A stretch of DNA of 8,625 nt from Acidobacteria bacterium UBA6911 (lineage in GTDB: Bacteria; Acidobacteriota; UBA6911): NCBI GenBank assembly GCA_002451015.1, contig DKBB01000135.1, positions 10,399 through 19,023 of the forward strand, in the 5' to 3' direction. The translations under genes and the position numbers were made by a program. The notes under the pieces are model-generated. The model searched no databases. It was not told where the DNA came from and saw only the letters and a program-made list of their open reading frames with translations. The stretch's first letter is position 1, and each line of letters opens with the position of its first letter. Positions 1-6,170 of this stretch are shown here, one piece after another.

Positions 1-386
1 CCTGCGCTCCATACTCGGACCCCTGTACCGCGTTCGATAAGAAGGGGAAGGACGCTCGTCCGCAAGTATTCAAAGTGAGAATATTCCCTGAAAAACGACG
101 TTTTGTTCGTCGTGAGGGACTCAATCATTAACTTTAATTCCGATCCGTTTTTCTTATTTTTTACGTAGCGCATGTAGACGTCGAAGTCCCGCAGTCCCAG
201 CGCCCTTAATCGCTTTAATAAGCGGGATCGGACCAGTTCTTCTTTTCCATGAACAAGCCGGATGCCACAGGCATTGTAAACGATCCGACTGATTTCCTGG
301 AAAGCCTGCTTCTTTAGAATGATGCGGGTGTTGTCACCAGCGAAGACTGGATCATGCACAGAGGGTTGCGGATGCGTGGCTGACAT
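1..386 (-). CDS. cheR: CheR, chemoreceptor glutamate O-methyltransferase (partial; 3' part beyond the window)
   Basis: I translated the minus strand by hand; the frame is open from an ATG at 386-384 to base 1, giving 128 complete codons. CheR transfers methyl groups from S-adenosylmethionine to receptor glutamates in the cytoplasm, opposing CheB. The visible part is the N-terminal helical domain (about residues 26-90), then the family hallmark TTNKTSFFRE (residues 92-101; usually T-N-x-T-x-F-F-R), and then VRVWSA, which leads into the SAM-binding glycine motif (WSAGCSTGEE-type) just where the window stops. An AAGGAG site at 402-397, 10 bases before the ATG, supports this start. The first roughly 20 residues are a non-conserved leader. 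The gene lies downstream of cheW on the same strand with a 237-base gap, so co-transcription is likely but not shown. The family call is very secure; whether the gene is intact cannot be seen. Confidence 0.93.
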   Translation of the reverse strand, partial: MSATHPQPSVHDPVFAGDNTRIILKKQAFQEISRIVYNACGIRLVHGKEELVRSRLLKRLRALGLRDFDVYMRYVKNKKNGSELKLMIESLTTNKTSFFREYSHFEYLRTSVLPLLIERGTGVRVWSA

Positions 387-432
387 GAGTGCATTGCTCC
401 TTGGTGTTGGTGCGAAAGCATCGGTGAGGGAA

Positions 433-623
433 TTAGCCCTTGTATATTTCATACGAAGCAGGAATCTGTTCCATTCTATACTGTGCGAAAGAATTCATTA
501 ATATCCAGAGAGATAGCATGTTTACTACTGAAAGAAAATAAATCGAAAATTCATAAACGGTCAGATGCATGGAATCACTCATAGGGACCAACAAGAGCTC
601 TGCTACAGCAACGTAATTTCGGG
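433..623. other. cheW-cheR intergenic spacer
   Basis: The bases between the cheW stop and the cheR leader are AT-rich. I found no strong terminator: there is no stable stem followed by a T-run on the minus strand. The only reading frame is a hydrophobic 49-codon stretch without a ribosome site, which I rejected. The spacer is long for an operon, so cheR may have its own promoter, but I could not recognise one. Confidence 0.4.
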
Positions 624-1196
624 TCAGACGCGGTTTGTCGAAACCAGACCGTCCCGGGGCGAAGTTTCGACGGGCACGACCCTCTGCATCTGTAAAATCT
701 GATCCGAAGAGATGATGCGGTCTATATCGAGCAGAATCTTGACTTTTGACTGCGATTTGCCGATTCCCTTTATAAAATCAATTTCGATCCCTTTACCGAA
801 AGAAGGAGGGGGCGCAATATCTTCATCCGCGATATGTAGTACTTCCGAGACACGGTCCACAACGGCACCTGCTTCAACTCCCTGAATGTTTACGACAATG
901 ATGCAGGTTTCAGAATCAGATTCCTTGGAATCCATGCCGAACTTCTTTCTAATATCCACTACCGGAATTACTTTTCCTCTGAGATTGATGATTCCGCAGA
1001 TATAATCGGGTGTGCCCGGTACGCTTGTTATTGGCATCATGCCGATAATCTCCTGTACGCTCAGAATTTCGATCCCGTATTCCTCGCCGCCAAGGAAAAA
1101 GGTCAGAAACTTTCCCCCGCCTGCTTTTTTTACTCCTTCTTCTTCCTTGTGGTCGTTCAAATGGCGGGCGTAGAGTTTATCGGTTGGGTTCATCAT
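624..1196 (-). CDS. cheW: CheW, chemotaxis adaptor protein
   Basis: CheW is the cytoplasmic scaffold that bridges methyl-accepting receptors and the P5 domain of CheA in the signalling array. The protein has 190 residues. Residues 1-28 form a charged, non-conserved leader. The single CheW/P5-like beta-barrel domain starts near KFLTFFLGGEEYGIEI and contains the diagnostic INLRGKVIPVVDIRKKFGM segment (about residues 71-89). Its C-terminal half includes VDRVSEVLHI and the IKGIGK...KILLDIDRI end. Known CheW proteins are about 150-170 residues, so this one is slightly extended at both ends. AAGGAG at 1207-1202 sits 5 bases before the first of two adjacent ATGs (1196) and 8 before the second (1193), so either could be used. 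It is followed by cheR and is transcribed away from the cheD-cheB-cheA group. Confidence 0.95.
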   Translation of the reverse strand: MMNPTDKLYARHLNDHKEEEGVKKAGGGKFLTFFLGGEEYGIEILSVQEIIGMMPITSVPGTPDYICGIINLRGKVIPVVDIRKKFGMDSKESDSETCIIVVNIQGVEAGAVVDRVSEVLHIADEDIAPPPSFGKGIEIDFIKGIGKSQSKVKILLDIDRIISSDQILQMQRVVPVETSPRDGLVSTNRV

Positions 1197-1201
1197 GTCG
1201 A

Positions 1202-1207
1202 CTCCTT
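1202..1207 (-). promoter_or_regulatory. Ribosome binding site of cheW
   Basis: AAGGAG read on the minus strand lies 5 or 8 bases before the tandem ATG codons at 1196 and 1193. It leaves these two starts equally plausible and argues against any start farther downstream. Confidence 0.7.
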
Positions 1208-2289
1208 TTGCTACTGGTCTTCAACGAATTTTTAATGATACGATCAATGATCCGAGAGGTTCGAAAAGTGGGTGCGGATCAAACCCTCCGGCGGAATCCA
1301 TTATTCATGAATACAGCGACCTCCTTCATACAGTAAAGCGTTTCGGCCGGACTGCAGGACAGTAGCATTCCATAAATATAGTGCCCTGTTCTGATTCGGG
1401 AGAGTTCTTCTCAAATCTTGATCCATATGTAAAATGAACTTCCCGGGTATGATCTTAAAGACAGATTACCGTGACACCGGAAAATACACCTTTTCCCGCA
1501 ATGTATTTATCGGATTATTCCTTTATGCTGATTAGCCTTATTGACGACTAGCAAGCCTTCCCGGAATTTTGGGGTATTTTGTAAATCCACATCTCACAAT
1601 TATTTGTAACGATTCTTTTAACGGCGACATCTGATACGTTCTTTGTCTGATTCTAACGTTGATCCAGCGCAGTATTTCCATAAATCTTCTTACGGAAATC
1701 GTTTGCGGTCTGGCATTCCGTATACTCAGATCGGAATTCTTCGAGATAGACGATATTGTTGCGGATGTCATGGGAGAAATATCTTTCCGCTACGACAACC
1801 GGATATTTCTACGCGGCTGCACCTTACATGTAAAGGCAGATTTTCGCCTGGCGGCAATCGAAAGGAATTGCAACCAGGTCCCCGCAGGAAGCTTTGAAGG
1901 GTTCGGCGCCGATTGCTCATTTGCTTAGATTGATGGCGCATTCAGATGAAAAATATCTCCTTTAAACCGTAACTAGGCGGCCTATTTATACTCACCAGCG
2001 CCCGATCCACCCGGTTTTGAACTCTCATTAAATAGGACCAAATGTAAGGAAACATTAGCTGTAGTTTCCAGTCGTCGTTGGTGCGTAGAAATTCCCGGCA
2101 GGGCAGGAAAAAGCTCACGATTCAATAAAATGCGTTCGATAAGATAGTGGCACATATTATTGAAGAATTTCATACTCTCGATCGAAGCAACGGAATGTCT
2201 GCACAGCATCAGACCAAGGAGGATAAACGATCGCTGCACCGGTTAAAAACGTTGCCGCCCTAGTGAATGATGTCGAGAGGATCGGGTTC
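1208..2289. other. Long intergenic region without an intact gene, between divergent cheW and the regulator gene
   Basis: This stretch of about 1.1 kb should hold the promoters for both divergent transcription units, but I could not pick a convincing sigma-70, sigma-54 or sigma-28 promoter in it. All frames are broken by frequent stops. Two pieces look as if they were once coding: a histidine-kinase-like stretch on the plus strand at 1659-1928, and a protein-like open stretch on the minus strand at 1279-1410. Both are listed or discussed separately. Nothing recognisable as tRNA, rRNA or a riboswitch was seen. The length and scattered protein-like fragments suggest decay of one or more former signalling genes. 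Confidence 0.5.
1659..1928 (+). pseudogene. Probable remnant of a sensor histidine kinase (end of DHp helix to start of HATPase domain)
   Basis: The frame reads 89 residues from a TTG with no ribosome site to a TAG. About residues 10-75 resemble the junction between dimerisation helix and ATPase domain of sensor kinases. LLTEIVCGLAFRILRSEF recalls the LI-x-x-LL-x-x-SR-x-x-RSE helix end. EIDDIVADVMGEI recalls the VDLSALAREIAAEL segment. LHVKADFRLAAIERNCNQ recalls the V-x-AD-x-RL-x-x-x-x-x-NLL-x-NA entry to the N box. The essential asparagine/NA context is replaced and the later G1, F and G2 boxes are absent. The frame ends soon after and no DHp phospho-histidine motif precedes it. I therefore read it as a decayed fragment and not as a working gene. 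The resemblance is by eye only; a chance open frame is the alternative. Confidence 0.35.
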
Positions 2290-3480
2290 ATGAATAAAAA
2301 AGTTTTAACGATCGACGACAGTAAAACCTTGAGAATGATAGTAGAGAAGTACCTGTCACCATTCGGTGTGCAAATGTTACAGGCCGAAAATGGTGAACAG
2401 GGAATCGAGTGCGCCCGCAAAGGGTCTCCCGATGTGATTCTGCTGGATTACAATATGCCCGTTATGGACGGATACCATACGCTTGTAGAACTGAAAACCG
2501 ATCCTGAACTGAAATCCATTCCGGTGATTATGCTTACAACGGAGACTGTTAAGAAAACGGTCATGAAACTTGTAAGATTGGGGCTAAAAGATTACATCGC
2601 AAAACCATTTACACGCGAAATTCTTCTGGACAAGCTGGCCCCTATCCTCGGCTTGTACGACAACGGCGGCGATACTCCACTTTCGAAAGGGAATTATACT
2701 GCCGGGAAAACATCAAAAGTCATTGAAGATACCTCAAAGCAGACCATTCTTGCCGTTGACGATAAGCCAAACATACTGAAAATGCTGAAAAATTATCTTT
2801 CAGATCAATTTTATGTGCTCACAGCCAGTAATGGAGGATCGGCACTTGAGGCAATAAAACAGAATGATTTTGACTACCTGTTCCTGGATATAAGCATGAC
2901 GGATTTCAGTGGTTTTGAGGTCCTCGATACCTATCTTAAGAGCGCACGCAATAAAGCTTCTGCGGGACGGGTTGTCGGAATGTCCCTGAGTACAAGTCGG
3001 CGCGACATTAAAAAAGCAACGGAAGCCGGTGTCCGCGTTTTCCTTTACAAGCCTTTCAATGAGGATGAAGTGATTCATGCCGCTGATGTGCTGATCTCAC
3101 ATCATAAAGACGTAAAAGTTAAAAAATCCCGGTTCCTGAAAAGAAAAGGAGATATTCACATCCTAGACTGCCCACCAGTAAAGAGCCCCAAGTACAGGAC
3201 GGTCTCAAGGGCTCTCATATCCGACATCATTCGTGAAATTGATGATATGGCGGAAGATGGATTTACCAAATTGATCATTAATGTCGGAGAGGGTTTTTTG
3301 TCGGATCTGGGAGTCACCCGGAAGTTTGTCGATGTCGTTGATCATACACTCCAGCTTTCCCTTAATGTATGGCTGGTTGCAGATTCCGATCAGGCAAGAG
3401 ATACGTTGAAACAGTTTGAAGAAACGGCAAGCATCCCGACAGAAATTTCCCTGGAAAATGCGTTGTGCGCCATAAAGTAA
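2290..3480 (+). CDS. Response regulator with two receiver domains and a C-terminal STAS-like domain
   Basis: From ATG 2290 the protein has 396 residues. The first receiver (about 3-122) has acidic residues D9-D10, phospho-acceptor D53 in LLDYNMPVMDG, T83/T84 and K105 (AKPF). A linker (123-150) follows. The second receiver (about 152-270) has D157-D158, D200 in LFLDISM, S232 and K254 (YKPF); both sites look functional, although the second lacks the usual MP after the aspartate. Residues about 287-396 have the strand-helix order of a STAS domain: GDIHILD, then TKLIINVGEGFLSDLG, then LNVWLVADSDQARDTL and ISLENAL. There is no DNA-binding domain, so the output is probably protein-protein. I chose ATG 2290 because GAGAGGA (2275-2281) lies 8 bases upstream; an in-frame GTG at 2263 has no such site. 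It is probably a phosphate acceptor of CheA, since no CheY is present. The receivers are certain; the STAS assignment is tentative. Confidence 0.9.
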   Translation: MNKKVLTIDDSKTLRMIVEKYLSPFGVQMLQAENGEQGIECARKGSPDVILLDYNMPVMDGYHTLVELKTDPELKSIPVIMLTTETVKKTVMKLVRLGLKDYIAKPFTREILLDKLAPILGLYDNGGDTPLSKGNYTAGKTSKVIEDTSKQTILAVDDKPNILKMLKNYLSDQFYVLTASNGGSALEAIKQNDFDYLFLDISMTDFSGFEVLDTYLKSARNKASAGRVVGMSLSTSRRDIKKATEAGVRVFLYKPFNEDEVIHAADVLISHHKDVKVKKSRFLKRKGDIHILDCPPVKSPKYRTVSRALISDIIREIDDMAEDGFTKLIINVGEGFLSDLGVTRKFVDVVDHTLQLSLNVWLVADSDQARDTLKQFEETASIPTEISLENALCAIK

Positions 3481-3666
3481 GATTCCTATACGGTCATCCT
3501 ATTTGAAGAGCAGGAATCAGAGGCAACCTCTTTCATTGCCGGATGAAATTATCGGATTATCGGCAACCGGCGACACCGTTCTATGACGAATTATTCGTAA
3601 TGAACTGTGGCATTTGATACAGAGCCTAATGTTTAACATGCACCCATTAATGTCCAGAGTAAGAAA
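3481..3666. other. Spacer between regulator gene and cheD
   Basis: These 186 bases hold no gene. GATTCCT (3481-3487) and AGGAATC (3512-3518) can pair around a 24-base loop directly after the regulator stop codon, and TTGCCG (3536-3541) can pair with CGGCAA (3561-3566). Neither has a following T-run, so neither is a convincing terminator. A promoter for cheD could lie here but none is clear. Confidence 0.35.
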
Positions 3667-4170
3667 GTGAAACATCTCGTTGGCGTTGCAGACATGAAGA
3701 TCTCATCAGCTCAAGAGGATGAGATCGTCACATACGCCCTTGGAAGCTGCCTGGGGATTACGGTCTATGATCCTGTAGTACAGATAGGGGCCATGGTTCA
3801 TGTCATGTTGCCGTCCTCGTCGATTGATCCCGTCAAAGCAGCATCCAATCCCTGCATGTTTGTCGACAGTGGCGTTAAAAAGCTCTTTGGGGACACATGC
3901 AAGGCCGGTGCTAAAAGAAGCCGGTTGATCGTAACTGCTGCGGGTGGTGCTTGTGCAAACGGACTGGATGAGGATGATTATTTTCAGATAGGCAAAAGGA
4001 ATGTGACCATACTCAGAGACCTGCTCTGGAAGAACGGCATAATACTCAAGCATGGCGATTTTGGTGGAAATCTTGCACGCACCATGTCCCTGAATATTGA
4101 AAGCGGGAAAGTGTTGATCCGGACTAACGGAAGTGTCAAGGCGCTTTCAGTAAATGGAGGTCGTCCTTGA
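3667..4170 (+). CDS. cheD: CheD, chemoreceptor glutamine deamidase
   Basis: CheD hydrolyses specific receptor glutamines to glutamates, creating methylation sites and tuning receptor output; in species with CheC it also works with that phosphatase. The 167-residue protein has the family's normal length. It opens with the typical VGVADMKIS, then carries T22, C28 in ALGSCLGI and H45 in GAMVHVMLP, which match the Thr/Cys/His catalytic set of the family. Downstream are the IGKRNV segment and HGDFGGNLARTM (the D-x-GG-x-x-x-R motif). The start is a GTG at 3667: the conserved N-terminus begins right there and no other in-frame start precedes it after a TAA. The ribosome site is weak (AGAG and AAGA only), so initiation may be modest. 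The stop codon overlaps the cheB start. No CheC gene is in the window. Confidence 0.95.
   Translation: MKHLVGVADMKISSAQEDEIVTYALGSCLGITVYDPVVQIGAMVHVMLPSSSIDPVKAASNPCMFVDSGVKKLFGDTCKAGAKRSRLIVTAAGGACANGLDEDDYFQIGKRNVTILRDLLWKNGIILKHGDFGGNLARTMSLNIESGKVLIRTNGSVKALSVNGGRP
4156..4160 (+). promoter_or_regulatory. Ribosome binding site and translational-coupling junction for cheB
   Basis: GGAGG inside the end of cheD lies 9 bases before ATG 4170. The cheD stop and cheB start share one base (TGATG, 4168-4172), a layout that lets terminating ribosomes restart on cheB. It decides for ATG 4170 over the TTG three bases upstream. Confidence 0.75.
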
Positions 4171-5219
4171 TGAAAAAAGTATTGGTTGTCGATGACTCCG
4201 CATTGGTACGAAAAATCCTGGGAGATGAGATATCGAAATTTTCGGACTTTACTGTTGTCGGTAGCGCTGTCGATCCCTACGATGCCCGGGAAAAGATTTT
4301 TCAACTTTGTCCGGATATCCTGACATTGGATCTCGAAATGCCCCGAATGGACGGATTGTCTTTTCTTGCAAAGCTCATGAAGTATCATCCTCTCCCGGTG
4401 GTTGTGGTGAGTTCCCAGGCCCCGGAAGGGAGTAAGGCGGCAATGACTGCCCTGGAATTGGGCGCCGTTGAAATCATACCCAAACCCGGATCACAATTTA
4501 CCGTTCCCGATGTCGGCCAGAAGCTGATCTATGCCTTAAGAGCTGCGGCATGCGTGTCGATCGAGAAATTGAAGAGAAGCCAGTTAATTGCACTTAAGAA
4601 TAGGGAGCTGCTGAATATTTCGCCACAGGTGCTGAAAACAACCTATAAGCTCATAGCCATCGGTGCCTCTACAGGGGGCCCGAAGGCTATCGAAGCTGTT
4701 TTGAGCAGAATGCCGGTGGATGCCCCCGGAATCGTTATTGTGCAGCATATGCCTGCGACCTTTACGGGATCCTTTGCGAAACATCTGGATAAGGTCAGTC
4801 TCATGGAGGTGCGTGAAGCTAAAGACCGCGACGATGTAACGCCCGGCGTCGCTTTGGTGGCTCCAGGTGACAGGCACATGGTCGTTTCCAGAAACGGTGC
4901 GCAGTATCAGGTTCGTATCAAAAAAGGGCCTCATGTTCATTTTCAACGTCCCAGCGTGGATGTCCTTTTTCAGTCGGTGGCAATAAACTCAGGCCAGAAT
5001 GCAGTCGGAGTGCTTCTTACGGGAATGGGATCGGATGGTGCAAAAGGAATGCTGGAGATGCATAAAAGCGGTGCGCATACTATCGTACAGGACGAGGACA
5101 GCTGTATTGTTTTCGGTATGCCAAAGGAAGCTATAAATTTAGGCGGAGTAAGTGAAATCCTTCCGTTGGAAAGAATGACCGAATCAATCCTGAAAACGGT
5201 CCAGGCTTCAATGAATTGA
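4170..5219 (+). CDS. cheB: CheB, receptor methylesterase/glutamine amidase
   Basis: CheB removes methyl groups from receptor glutamates (and can deamidate glutamines) once CheA has phosphorylated its receiver domain. From ATG 4170 it has 349 residues, the usual length. The receiver (about 2-122) shows acidic D8-D9, phospho-acceptor D54 in TLDLEMPRMDG, S81/S82 and K105 (PKPG). A basic linker (about 123-158) leads to the esterase domain (about 160-348). That domain has S167 in IGASTGGP, H193 in VQHMP and D289 in TGMGSDG, forming the Ser-His-Asp triad only three positions from the E. coli CheB numbering (S164, H190, D286). All key residues are present, so I expect an active, phosphorylation-regulated enzyme. 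Translation is probably coupled to cheD through the TGATG overlap. Its partner methyltransferase, cheR, is on the other strand at the window start. Confidence 0.97.
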   Translation: MKKVLVVDDSALVRKILGDEISKFSDFTVVGSAVDPYDAREKIFQLCPDILTLDLEMPRMDGLSFLAKLMKYHPLPVVVVSSQAPEGSKAAMTALELGAVEIIPKPGSQFTVPDVGQKLIYALRAAACVSIEKLKRSQLIALKNRELLNISPQVLKTTYKLIAIGASTGGPKAIEAVLSRMPVDAPGIVIVQHMPATFTGSFAKHLDKVSLMEVREAKDRDDVTPGVALVAPGDRHMVVSRNGAQYQVRIKKGPHVHFQRPSVDVLFQSVAINSGQNAVGVLLTGMGSDGAKGMLEMHKSGAHTIVQDEDSCIVFGMPKEAINLGGVSEILPLERMTESILKTVQASMN

Positions 5220-5222
5220 CTC

Positions 5223-5246
5223 AGGGAAATCCTTACGGATTTCCTT
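5223..5246 (+). promoter_or_regulatory. Perfect short hairpin between cheB and the HDOD gene
   Basis: GGAAATCC (5225-5232) pairs perfectly with GGATTTCC (5237-5244) around the tetraloop TTAC. One G-U and one A-U pair extend the stem to 10 pairs. Only three T residues follow and the ribosome site of the HDOD gene begins two bases later. It is therefore unlikely to be a full terminator. It may protect mRNA ends or shape translation of the next gene. Confidence 0.55.
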
Positions 5247-5247
5247 T

Positions 5248-5251
5248 AGGA
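5248..5251 (+). promoter_or_regulatory. Ribosome binding site of the HDOD gene
   Basis: AGGA lies 7 bases before ATG 5259. The in-frame TTG at 5253 would be only one base from it, so ATG 5259 is the better start. Confidence 0.6.
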
Positions 5252-5258
5252 ATTGACT

Positions 5259-6116
5259 ATGATTCCGGGTTCCATACTTGACGGTATTGAAAACCTCGAT
5301 CCGCTTCCGGTTACCGCCCAACGCCTGATTTCATTTATCGGAAACGAACAATCATCGATCCATGAGATCGCTGAAATCGTAGAATACGATCCGGCTGTTG
5401 CCGCAAATGTCGTGCGCATAGCGAATTCGGCAGCATTTTCAGGACGCTATCCTGTCGATAAAGTCAGAGACGCGGTCATCAGGCTCGGGATCGGCAACCT
5501 TGTGACCATTGTATTGGATGGATGTTTAAAACTCTTAAAATCCGACGCACCCCTTTTTGATCTGACGGAAAGGGAGTTTCACCGCCATAGCGCTGCATCC
5601 TCTCTGGTAATAAAAGCCCTTGCAAAGGAAACAACAATTCCTTTACCTCCCCCTGCTTCTATTGCCGCGCTGCTGCACGATATCGGGAAGCTGATCATGG
5701 TGCGATATCTGAATGCCGATCCGTCTTCCCTGGTATCGCGATGCCAAGAGAAACAAATCTCGTTTGTTCAAGCGGAACGGGAAATACTCGGATGCGACCA
5801 TGCCGAAGTGGGCGGTGCCATCACGCGGAAATGGGATTTTCCAAAGGAGATAATCGAAGCCATAGAAAAACATCACCATGTTTTTCCTGAAGGAAACGGC
5901 GTTGTACTGGATGTAGTTATGTTGGCCAACTACGCCGCCAAATCAATGGGAGCGGGACTCGGTGCGGAAGGTTTGAATATAACCCTTGATTATTCAGGCT
6001 CCCTGAAACGTCTCGGCATATCCGCCGAGTCTTTCGAGCGTGCCTGCGCTCAAACGTTAATATGGCTCATGGAGCAGGGCCTGGGAACACCGGAAATATC
6101 CGGGGAAAAGCAATAA
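5259..6116 (+). CDS. HDOD-domain signalling protein
   Basis: The HDOD domain is a relative of the HD/HD-GYP phosphohydrolases found in bacterial signalling proteins; its biochemical activity is generally unknown. From ATG 5259 this protein has 285 residues and is nearly all one HDOD domain. The N-terminal helical part contains the typical LDPLPVTAQRL start, IVEYDPAVAANVVRIANSAAF and the AVIRLG segment. The HD-like part has H110 (HRHSAAS), H140-D141 in ALLHDIGKL, H181 (DHAEVGG), the W-x-F/L-P motif KWDFPKEI and H205-H207. This histidine pattern is common in HDOD proteins and does not prove catalysis. There is no receiver, GGDEF or membrane segment. It sits between cheB and cheA in the same direction, 39 bases after cheB and about 54 before cheA, which implies a role in this chemosensory pathway, perhaps as an output or localisation factor (inference). 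Confidence 0.92.
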   Translation: MIPGSILDGIENLDPLPVTAQRLISFIGNEQSSIHEIAEIVEYDPAVAANVVRIANSAAFSGRYPVDKVRDAVIRLGIGNLVTIVLDGCLKLLKSDAPLFDLTEREFHRHSAASSLVIKALAKETTIPLPPPASIAALLHDIGKLIMVRYLNADPSSLVSRCQEKQISFVQAEREILGCDHAEVGGAITRKWDFPKEIIEAIEKHHHVFPEGNGVVLDVVMLANYAAKSMGAGLGAEGLNITLDYSGSLKRLGISAESFERACAQTLIWLMEQGLGTPEISGEKQ

Positions 6117-6122
6117 ATATTA

Positions 6123-6140
6123 AAATCGGGCTGCCGATTT
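6123..6140 (+). promoter_or_regulatory. Perfect short hairpin between the HDOD gene and cheA
   Basis: AAATCGG (6123-6129) and CCGATTT (6134-6140) form a perfect 7-pair stem with a GCTG tetraloop, followed by ATTAA and not a long T-run. It starts six bases after the HDOD stop codon. It could be a weak terminator or an mRNA processing or stability element that sets the cheA level relative to upstream genes. Its stem core (AATCGG/CCGATT) recurs in the hairpin after cheA. Confidence 0.5.
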
Positions 6141-6170
6141 ATTAACAGTGATAATAGGATTCATGGGTAA

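Noticed and set aside
319..501. Plus-strand 60-residue frame
   Set aside because: It lies opposite the well-supported cheR start and leader, and has no family resemblance.
433..582. Minus-strand 49-codon hydrophobic frame between cheW and cheR (starts MSDSMHLTVY)
   Set aside because: It has no ribosome binding site and no recognisable family, and lies in AT-rich spacer where such a frame is expected by chance.
1982..2239. Minus-strand 85-residue frame upstream of the regulator gene
   Set aside because: It has no recognisable domain and no clear ribosome site, and it overlaps the region expected to hold the regulator's promoter. It is possibly chance or decayed sequence.
3557..3564. GCCGATAA on the minus strand, matching a sigma-28 minus-10 element
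   Set aside because: No TAAA-type minus-35 element lies at the right distance, and it would point toward the regulator gene's 3' end with no gene to drive.
3536..3566. TTGCCG/CGGCAA pairing as a terminator after the regulator gene
   Set aside because: The stem is only six pairs with a 19-base loop and no T-run.
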